Shown here: positions 11,861 to 64,000 of the stretch, in pieces
How the letters are laid out: every line of letters begins with the position of its first letter
Position numbering within the stretch: the stretch's first letter is position 1
Source of the DNA: Lutraria lutraria
Taxonomy: Eukaryota > Mollusca > Bivalvia > Venerida > Mactridae
DNA: 64,000 nucleotides
NCBI GenBank assembly: GCA_964023205.1
Contig: OZ026835.1
Span: 43,559,083-43,623,082, forward strand
Reading direction: 5' to 3'
Translations under genes and position numbers: made by a program
Notes under the pieces: generated by a model
Told to the model about the DNA's origin: nothing
The model's input: the letters and a program-made list of their open reading frames with translations, nothing else
The model's database searches: none

Positions 11861-12176
11861 CATTTTAACTCGTCATTATCTTCCTTATTTTATGTGTAAA
11901 TAGTCTAGGACTTTCGTGACTTGCAGTCAAAAGTCACATGAATATATACTTCGCAATATTAATTTTCTTCCTTGCTAAACAGAATATATAAAAATAAAAC
12001 AAACACTTACCTCGGTCATTTTCCATAGCAGCACAACCGGCAGGACAAACCTAACCTAGCGGGAGCGGTTTACGGGTATGATATTGATTATGCCATTAAG
12101 TAAAAATGGAATGAGTCATGTTGTTTACCTAATATCCCTGTCAAATTATGCTATGTTGGCATCGCGTAGTATAATG

Positions 12177-12720
12177 TCCAGGGCGCCGTGAGATCGCAAT
12201 AAAAGTCTGATATTTGTCGCGAAAATGGACATAAGCACGGTAAAGATGTAATGACATCTCAGTGAACACTGCGCAATTTCCGTGCAAACGTTACCGATAA
12301 TCATAGCGTTCGCATAGCGACCTCTGTGCGCGCCCGCGGAGATCTTGTGGTGTTGTAGAACGCCGAGATACGCACAGAAAGATCACAAGCATAGCCGCAG
12401 CAATGCAGTGGCATAGCCAGTATACGCGTTTGGATCGCATAGAACGCCGAGCGACGCGCGCATTTTGAGCATGCACAAAGTAAAGGCCGTCGCTCGGCGT
12501 TCTGTTATGAGCGCAGTGGGGTCACCGTAAGGTCGCAATAGCAAAACGCCACAGGAGCTCCGGGTCGCTGTGCGAACGCTATAATTGTCGGTGTCGTTTG
12601 CTCGGAGATTGTACGGCGTTCTCTGAGATGTCACTGCGTCTCTACCGCGCTTATACGAATGTCTCCAACACGCCATCAGTGCAGTGTGATCCTACGGCAC
12701 TCTTGAAAACTATGAACGCG
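12177..12720. mobile_element. GC-rich foldback element, about 540 bp
   Basis: The whole block is an imperfect palindrome centred near 12450. 'atagcgttcgcatagcgacc' (12302) faces 'ggtcgctgtgcgaacgctat' (12564). Outer parts such as 'gacatctcagtgaac' face 'gttctctgagatgtc', and the inner 'agaacgccgagcgacg' faces 'cgtcgctcggcgttct'. CpG-rich, unlike its surroundings. The two overlapping minus-strand ORFs (12291-12676) are products of this composition. No transposase. Confidence 0.8.
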
Positions 12721-13544
12721 GCCTTAATGTGATAGGGGTTCGGGATTTTGTATTTTGTTTAGTATTATAGGAGGTACGATTTTGTTAATGTTGGACGATA
12801 CCTTCCGGGACGGGGTGTGTTAAATAGTAAGTAAACATATATATCTGTCTGTATAGTATTGGTAAGGTGAAATGTACAATCACATTGAATTGCAATTAAA
12901 AAACATATTTTTTACAGAATATCCATTAGTTTGATTAAATTGAAGTGCACGTATTTTTTTTAGATCAAGTGTTGCGCATAAGTTGTATTTGTTCAATTAT
13001 CCATAATAATACCAATATAAGTGTCATTAATTTCGATGTTTTCCATGTCCTTAAATTATAACCCGTTCCCTGGATATTTGTCGTTTGAAAAAGAATGAAA
13101 CACGGCTCAGAAATAACATTTTACTGTCAAATTTGAATTTACAGCTATGGAAACAACACATTCATCACTCGGTAAAAAACAAACAATAATTATATATACA
13201 ATCCCTATCAAAAGGTAAGCTTGGCGCCCAGTTTCTTCATCCCGGTAATCATTGACATCCGACATAAGAAAATAGCGACCTAGCACTAGAAAGCTCTTGA
13301 ATTGAGATTCAAAATTAAATAAATATCCAAGTACACTACATTAACTATGTACATGTTTTAAGCACCTTGAAAATGCAAATGCGTCATATTATTTTTTTTT
13401 ACAAAATGTGTACAACCAAAAATATGAGTGATTTTTTTTTCAAAAAGATGTTTTTAAATTGAAATGTCTGGATGTCTTATTTTGAGCAAAATATCACAGA
13501 CTGATTGGTCAATTTGACATGACGTCACATATTATAGCGCGACG

Positions 13545-56864
<43,320 letters not shown>

Positions 56865-57133
56865 TACAAATTAATAGCACTTTTGTCTACACGTGATTTC
56901 ATTAATTATCCATCTAATATTTTATATCACTGTTTAATCCATGTCCGTGAAAGCTTCTAGTGCTGACGATTTGTCAACATAAAATGTTATCACTTCCTCG
57001 ACCATTGGAATCGTATAAATCTATGCTCGACTGTCCATGTCTTGTCAACGACGCTACACAGATATTTGATTAAATCCGTCGATTCTCAATGTATTGTTAA
57101 TTGCTTGTTGTCTGTAACGTAGCGCGCCATTTT
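56865..57133 (-). promoter_or_regulatory. Probable 5' UTR of the KCNQ1-like gene with a short upstream ORF
   Basis: Upstream of the start codon the minus strand has a polypyrimidine tract and TTTCAG ending at 57134, a candidate splice acceptor for a 5' UTR exon. Just inside is a 14-codon upstream ORF (ATG at 57128-57130, beginning M-A-R-Y-V-T-D-N) that stops before the main ATG. The acceptor and the uORF are seen in the sequence; their use is inference. No TATA box or first exon could be located. Confidence 0.35.
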
Positions 57134-57974
57134 CTGAAATTAGATAAAAGCAAATACAGTATAAGAATGTGGTATATCTCTGCCATAAACATGATTGGTT
57201 AAACAAACGCTTCAATTAAGGAGACACCAAACCTGTTCAAAATACATCAACAGAACAAATTACTAAGCGGACACATGGTGTGTTCAACACTGTTTGTATG
57301 GTTTTGGTCGATGATGCACTAATTAACAGGGGCGCTTCGATTGCAATCATGCTACAAAGTTAATTGTCAAGTGAATTACGAACAGGAACAAGTAGAAGAG
57401 AATACTATCACATCTATTGATTTTATATTGGTTTCCATATATGACTGATGGCATACCCATACAACAATGTTTCCAGTTCGAGTTTTTTACATTACGCATA
57501 ATAAACATGATGTATTTGAACGAATTAGAATTTATTCAACTAAAGCAAAGTATAAAATTACCGCATAAAAGACAATTACGTTTTTAATAAATTTAAAGGG
57601 ATTTCTGTTGATTTTTTTTCTTTCTTTTTTTGTGGTACAAATATCTTATTCCTCCTATCAGTTGCGAAATAATCGCACCAAATCATCTCAAAATAAAAAT
57701 GGATTTTTCATCTAAATGGTGAAATAATCTATCGGCAGCATTTTAATTTTAAGCTCTCAGTGGACAAAACCTTCCCTCGTCTCTTCAATGACGACTTTGT
57801 GAAGATCATTTATCAGCGTAATGATTTGAACTCATAACTTCAAAATCAAATAATATACAAATTTGCCATGATAATAATTTTTGTTTTATGCCATCTAGAA
57901 CATGACCCAAATGTCAAAGATAATTGCGAATCGCCTGACTTCAGTATGGAACATTATGGAATGCACAATGTCTC

Positions 57975-58165
57975 ACTGTAACCTTTCACTGATAGAGGGT
58001 CGTGGGTTCAAGCCCCGCTACCGACCATGTCTCTTTACGTGAGAAAGTATGCAGTTGCTTACGGAGGATGTGAGTCTAGTAGGAGCGATGGTTAGGAGAA
58101 CTGTCCGCCTCATATAACTGTGACTGTTGCCAAATGAGCGTAAAAGTTGGTATAAACAAAAAAAC
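57975..58165 (+). mobile_element. SINE (copy 3) with tRNA-like box B
   Basis: Box B GGGTTCAAGCCCC lies in a tRNA-like 3' half, followed by TTGCTTACGGAGGATGTGAG, TCTAGTAGGAGCGATGG and GAACTGTCCGCCTCATATAA (58098-58117), ending near 'gtaaaagttggtataaac'. It is the most complete of the three copies; box A is degraded. Confidence 0.82.
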
Positions 58166-58246
58166 AAGAGCACATTGTCTTCTTTATAAATACCAAATCA
58201 AACATGTATTTACCACCAGGACAGCACTAACTATAATAATGTTACA

Positions 58247-58265
58247 TTTTTTTTTTTTTTTTTTT
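58247..58265. repeat. T19 homopolymer
   Basis: 19 thymines, about 80 bp after the SINE. The ORF at 58134-58367 runs through it and is not a gene. Confidence 0.9.
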
Positions 58266-58649
58266 GTATTTAAATCAATGCATTATTATACTAGTAAAAT
58301 AGCCGACACTGGTGATATTAATCTTAATCCAATCGCCAAGAATCGGCCATCCGGGAATAGCGTGTAATTCATACAATCACTGCCAATCATAAATCATGTA
58401 ACAGTGCTAATGTTGTCCTTGAAAATCAGCATTATACTGCTTCATTGTTGATCGGATAAACAGCGGATACATGTAGGTCCATTGTACATGGCGTGATTTA
58501 TTTCATATAGAACATATATTATTTCAATACACCATATAATGTACATTGTATTAACAGCTGATCGATAAAGGCTAAAAAGCCAATATTTTGAAGCAGCTGT
58601 TAGCATAAATAACAATTTATATGATAATAAATTCGTTTGTAACAGATTA

Positions 58650-58736
58650 CAAGACACATCGTCACCTCAGAATTCAAAGGGTCTATCTTGCTCTTTAATA
58701 CTTAGATCGGCCCATTTAATCCTAAGGTGACGACAT
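58650..58736. repeat. Small hairpin element
   Basis: 'cgtcacctcagaatt' faces 'aatcctaaggtgacg'. About 85 bp. Confidence 0.5.
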
Positions 58737-58739
58737 AAC

Positions 58740-61700
58740 TGAATTGTATATGCAACGGTAGAGATACATACATCAAAACCTCATCAGAGAGACTTGTCCA
58801 CAGAGCAAATGATTCCAAATAATACAGAATTTACTACATTAAAGGTTTAAGCCGACAACCTCTGACTAACAACCTACATGTATGACTCTATATGGATTGA
58901 GAAAACAAAGGAAAGAGCTTTGTTTTAATGGACACAGCATGGCTTAGGTTTATATTAGGCTGGTTCCACTTTTCTGTGATGAGTTGTCACATTTGTAAAT
59001 GAATCTCACGTTACAAGAAAGGTGTTAAGTAGTGTCTTAGCTTTGTTAAAGGATATATTAAGAGACTTTGTACAAAGTACCTAAGCTGTGTTTACATTTA
59101 AGAAAATCAAGTGTGTGTAATGTTGGCGTTATGGTGTTTATGTGTTATTCATGTTTCACTAAAGTTATTTTCTATATGTGATTGTATTTGTCGAAGCTGC
59201 TCATCGGTGGCTATGTAATTTGTTTTATAAATGGACTGTTATATATAATATCGATTCTTTGGTTTGATACAAAACTTCTTTTTAGTGCGGTTCCCGCAAT
59301 TAGTTTCATCAATTATAGAAGCTGAACTTGATTACAGGCATACACCAATAACCAATTATAACACCACCATTAAAGGCACGTAAATTTAAATATTCTTTGG
59401 TCTTTGGGTAATTTACATTTAGTTGATTTATAAAATGATCTAGTCAATGTGCTTAGATGGTACATTTTGAATGAGGCTTTACGTAAGATCTACTGTGTGT
59501 TGCTCTCGACTTACTGAAAACTGTCTGAAATCTAAAGAAATCACAAAAACACCCGATAAACGATTTTGTTCGATGTTAATCAACCCTATTATATTGTTAA
59601 CGATACATATACGTTCAATTATATAACATAGACTCTATCAAGATTATATTAATAGATTGTTCCAAAACTTGGGTTATGTTTGTTGAACCGTAGACAACAG
59701 TCTGAAAATTATGATGATATTCATTATCCAGCTAGCATGGTTTCATGTCCTTAAAATTATTATGATAGGAAGGCTCAAATCTAAATCCGTCCATACCTGA
59801 AGCATAGTATTGCCTACAAAGCTGTACATGCAACTGTTTTGTAAACATGTTTGATGTATAATTAATCAAATGACGATGAGATTTTACAAAAGCGGAGAAA
59901 TTACGTGAAAAAATGTTTCTGCATGTTATGCATTTACCTAATAGATGGCAGAAATAATGGTGGGGATAATTATGATTAAGCGAAACGCAATCGATTTTCT
60001 AAGAAAACATTCCCCTGAAAATACAGAGCAAATATAATATATGAAGATAATGGACGTGTATTAGAGACATCATATTCGTTACTCTATAATTGTCTTGTCT
60101 ACTCTATTTAATTTGAATTCGAAAGATTGAAGTATACATATATGATGATTAGACATATGCTTTTATTGAGGTTTATCGTAAAACCAACAGTTAAGTTTTT
60201 TCGCGATTTTTTTCAGCATTATTCAATGATGGACGGGACGACCACATGCGTACACCCGAGTAGTATCACCGACATTATGTAATATTGTAACGTGTCTAAA
60301 CAAATAAAAAATTCAAATATTTTAATGCAGTACTTCGCATTATTAATTTAATTTAAGTAAATATGGAATGTTTAATCTAAGTGACTCTAAGTTCATCCTA
60401 AATCCTTCTTTTACTTAATTATTCTAGCATCACTACTTTATGCCGTATAGCACGTGCTGGTGAGAGAGTAGGTGTAACAAAACTAAACCAATCAAATTCA
60501 ACATAACTTAGCTTAAAACATACTTTCTGACCAATCAATAATTGTGTTACGTCAATAGCTTTGACATTTCATGACACATTTTACACATGTATGTTACATG
60601 TGAACATATTTAGAGACAATACATTCAAAAGTAGTGTCCTCATAATTTGGTTTGTTAGATACAGAAAAGATATAAAGTAACGACAATTGATTAAATATAA
60701 CTAATTAACCTGCAACTTTATTAGGTAATATACAACATAGATAGACAGCTTCCAAACGTCTGAAACCTGGTATCATTTGGGACGTCAATGACTGAGTGCT
60801 AGCATGGAAACTTTGACAGTGCGATTGAACACTTTATCAAACAAGAAGAAGAAGAAATAAACAAAGAAAAAGGCATACGGCAATAATACACTACATTAAA
60901 ACTATTTGTGCATTTAAGAAATACTAAGTGTATATTTACAACCTGTTACATACCATGGCGGCCAAAAGAAGAACAGCACAAACACAAACCAATGATAAAT
61001 CTGTTACTTACATGAGACAATATCATTAAAGTGACTTTTATTTCTTATTTGTCCTCCGATGATTCTCTAAAGGCTAATAATCAGGATGCTTAATGTGACG
61101 GGCCTCTTGTTACCACGTCACTATAAGACATTTAGATTATAGATAACAATGGTGTTGCCGCTGCTTTGTCTTTGGGCAGCAATTTCCCTACAAAACATTC
61201 CAGCAGACAAAGTCAATTAATTGCACAAAGCAATGAAAGAAACTTGAATTAGAACAAGATTGTATTCCAAGAATGGTCCTAAAGGTCTTTGCAGTATGAA
61301 TGTGGCTTTGCAATGGACGCGTGAGTCGAGTATTTAGGGAACAGTGGTGCTTGAGTAGAAATATGTATGTTTACTTACAAAACTTGTTGGGTATACGAAA
61401 ACGGTTGAATCTACCGGAAAAGTTTGTAAACCAGTCATCAAAAGTGTGAAAATGAATTATCATTTTCATAATTGGCATCTTTAGAACAAAGATAAAATCA
61501 TATTGTGATTTCCTTCTTTATATTAGTACAAAAGAGTTAAGGAAAAGGTCGAATTTAAGGAAAAACATAACTTAAGTTAAAAGATTACTTAAGATGCTTT
61601 GTGAATACGGATCCTGGACGTATTCGTTACATCATCAAAATAGCAACTACATTTAATTATGAAATAAGAGAAATAACTTATGTCATGCATACTGTTTCTC

Positions 61701-61800
61701 ACCTGACTGGTGAATATGTGAACTCTTGATATTATATACAGTATGTATCAGATTAATAATAACACTGCTACAGTACACAGCGCAATATATTGTATTTACA
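58740..61800. other. Upstream flank of the channel gene, no feature seen
   Basis: 3 kb of AT-rich sequence without an ORF above 60 codons, a clear repeat end or a hairpin that I could support. The promoter of the KCNQ1-like gene may lie here or beyond, but no signal identifies it. Confidence 0.5.
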
Positions 61801-61828
61801 ACATTAACTATTTTCTACCAAGGAAGTA

Positions 61829-62080
61829 ATGGACTTAGATTATGACCCCGTTCACATTATAAATCGACTCAGAACAGTAGAAAGGCGTGTTAGTACACTC
61901 GTACATGTACTTGTAAATCACCACAATCAATCGATTCGAAATACTGAAGCTTATTACAAAACCATTGCACTTGGTCAGGAAACTAAGCATTGGGCAAGGA
62001 AATGCGTAAATATTACACGAGTGATTCGAGAAGAAAAAGAAGACACATTTATTGATATTATATACAAAATAACCATATAA
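61829..62080 (+). CDS. Small ORF, 83 codons, unrecognised
   Basis: The ATG has G at -3 and +4, and a TAA lies upstream in frame. It encodes MDLDYDPVHIINRLRTVERR, then VSTLVHVLVNHHNQ and a basic-acidic C-terminal part ending YKITI. Residues 9-30 show a heptad-like pattern (I, L, V, V, L, V, L), compatible with a short coiled coil. AATAAA overlaps the stop region (62079-62084). It could be a single-exon gene, a last exon or chance. It faces away from the channel gene. Confidence 0.35.
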   Translation: MDLDYDPVHIINRLRTVERRVSTLVHVLVNHHNQSIRNTEAYYKTIALGQETKHWARKCVNITRVIREEKEDTFIDIIYKITI

Positions 62081-62244
62081 TAAAGATCACGAGCGCATGC
62101 CGGAAACACTCACTAGTCCCGTAATGTGGTACTTGTTATAAAACATAAACAGAAGAACCGAGTTAAGAACCCATCAAGATCTATTGTGTATAACTTGTTC
62201 ATCAATTAATGCGCTCTCGCGTGAGTACCAGTAAATTGTATTTT

Positions 62245-62445
62245 TATTCATTTTCGTTGGGCTCATTTTTCGTGTTTTTTTTCTCACTAAAATGGCTATT
62301 TCGTGGGGACATAATTTCGTGGATCTTGATTTTCTAAAAGAAATGCCTTATCTCTGCATTTAAATTCGTAGGGATTTGATTTCGTGGATAAGCTGACCCA
62401 CGAAATCCACGAAATTAAATCCCGTACGAAAATTAATGATTTCAA
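62245..62445. repeat. Foldback-like repeat with 'cacgaaat' motifs
   Basis: 'gggatttgatttcgtggat' faces 'cacgaaattaaatccc', with further 'atttcgtgg' copies to the left. Probably a MITE. Confidence 0.6.
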
Positions 62446-62974
62446 AGTATTGCGAGAAAGTACATAGTGTTTGTTCGCAATTACTTGTACATTAAGCCGC
62501 TGTGTGTTAGTGCCTTGTTAGACTACTTACTAAGTAGTGTCGTCATTATAAACAAGAAACGTCAGCCTCGTACAGAGACCAGTTCGTATTGATCAATAAA
62601 CAGACTCGACAGTCAGTTTATACTACCACCAGCCACACATAATAGTTATTGTAACAATACTTCCATCTCCCATATGATCACAATTAATAGTGACCTTCAT
62701 AAGATTCAACCAATTGATCCTGGATGCCTTTGAACTTACTTTCATGTGATGTTTCGCCTTTCTCCAATAGTTTCATAGTTACATGTACATGATAGAGAGG
62801 TGTCTATTCAGCGGTACTATTTTTCAATGTAGCCATTATATATCCGCATTTAGTCGGATTAGGTATTGTCAGGATTCATGAAACACCAGGGTCCGAAGTT
62901 ATAAAACTTGAGATCGGACTCCAAGCTCAAATCTCATATTTGGTCTTTTGATGTTTCTAAGCGAATTACGATCA

Positions 62975-63175
62975 TACAATAATAATAATTATTGTATTAT
63001 TGTCTGCTTGTCATTGTAGTATCGTCTGTTTATCTTTGTAGTATTGTCTGTTTATCATTGTATTATTGTCTTTTTTTTATTATTTTATTGTCTGTTTATC
63101 ATTGTATTATTGTCTGTTTATCATTGTATTATTGTCTGTTTATCATTGTATTGTTGTCTGTTTGTCATTGTATTG
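62975..63175. repeat. 22-bp tandem repeat, about 8 units
   Basis: The unit is 'tctgtttatcattgtattat' plus 'tg'. An interruption by a T-rich stretch occurs at 63068-63085. Because 22 is not a multiple of 3, the same unit is read in three frames, giving the repetitive L/Y/C/I protein of the ORF at 62992-63360, which is not a gene. Confidence 0.93.
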
Positions 63176-63643
63176 GGTTGAATATTAGAGGTCGCATCGT
63201 GCCTCATAAGTACGAAAGTTATGTTTCGACAAATATAGAAACAATATGCTCCCTATCTACCCTCTCCCACCCTATTTTCTGTCAAATGACCGGAAATAGT
63301 GATTCTTTAAATTTCCGTCCGTCCGTTTGCTTGACGTTTGCAAAACTATTTTATTCATGACTTGTTCCCAAACTGTAAGACGCATTACAACGTATGTTTT
63401 TCTTTTTAAACTGTGAGTGCTTGACAAGCAATGGTAATTGAAATGTTGGCAACAAATGCATGTTAAACCGATGCAATCGTCTCTGTGATTAAACAAAAGA
63501 CAAAAATGTCGAACTACGCGCTTCAATCTTTCCAATTAAAATCTTAATGACACAATGTCACCGCAGAGATTATTACACCGACATTTTAGTGTCATGTTTA
63601 TAAACCATGTTTTGCCAACAGAGCACTACGCAGCATCATTCAT

Positions 63644-63964
63644 ATGAAAGTCATTACAGTTCAGCTACAAATGGGCAGACAATGGTGTAAATATGTTGTT
63701 CTAGAACCACCGCATGTAAATATTACACGTAACTTCACCGACACCATAGCCACAAATCTGCAACCACTAAACAACATCACATCTTCAACTGCACATTTAC
63801 AGAGCCTCAAGACAAAAAGAAAAGCCCACCAAACACAGGTGGTTATCATTGGGCGTTGGATACTTAATATAAGATCTTATGTCCACCACAATGGTCGCAT
63901 TCATTGTTTCGCATCAAAGCATATATATCATCTCAGAATGCTCACAGATCAGACAATTTGGTAG
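63644..63964 (+). other. 106-codon ORF of doubtful status
   Basis: Open frame starting MKVITVQLQMGRQW with a shorter ORF on the opposite strand. GC is a little higher than around it. No domain, no splice context and no repeat match seen. Listed because the stretch 63.2-64.0 kb holds nothing else. Confidence 0.15.
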
Positions 63965-64000
63965 TCAATACAAACACAAGACTGTAATTTCATCATGAAT

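Noticed and set aside
12291..12676. Two overlapping minus-strand ORFs with R-rich sequence
   Set aside because: They lie wholly in the GC-rich foldback and show no domain. High GC lowers stop frequency.
62992..63360. 122-codon ORF of L/Y/C/I repeats
   Set aside because: Produced by reading a 22-bp tandem repeat through its frames.

Overview
The window is animal nuclear DNA. It is AT-rich, its genes have GT-AG introns, and it is crowded with degenerate transposable elements. Several repeats end in GACGGACG-type tracts followed by 'gatcctaaaagctcacc' or begin 'gagggcc..gatggccct', a style I associate with bivalve mollusc genomes. A bivalve is the most likely source, by inference only. There are no operons, no CRISPR and no prokaryotic signals.

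The centre of the window (13545-56864, minus strand) is one complete gene of about 43 kb. I reconstructed it exon by exon as a KCNQ1-type (Kv7.1) voltage-gated potassium channel. Fourteen coding exons in a consistent reading phase give an uninterrupted 597-residue protein with S1-S6, the pore loop, the IQ-type helix A, helix B, and the C-terminal coiled-coil tail. Exon lengths 91, 127, 79, 97, 111, 96, 76 and 95 match what I recall of vertebrate KCNQ1. Two features stand out. First, two tandem 91-bp versions of exon 2 (S1), 68 bp apart, look mutually exclusive. Second, the pore signature reads V-M-T-I-G-Y-G-D, with methionine where KCNQ channels carry threonine.

Left flank (1-13.5 kb): a PIF1-helicase remnant split by a MITE; an unrecognised plus-strand gene fragment at 5.4-7.7 kb whose exons join in phase; a LINE endonuclease remnant; SINEs; and foldback elements. 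The introns hold a 37-bp minisatellite of about 49 units (30.9-32.7 kb), a 2.3-kb foldback with a 1.2-kb element nested in one arm (25.7-28.0 kb; second copy at 52.3-53.5 kb), a LINE ORF2 remnant, a mariner remnant, a pogo-like MITE, and several long bivalve-type repeats. Right flank (56.9-64 kb) is the upstream side of the channel gene: a SINE, an isolated 83-codon ORF, a 22-bp tandem repeat, and long stretches where I see nothing.

The channel exons are the only strongly supported protein-coding gene. Most other open frames in the window are chance or transposon debris.
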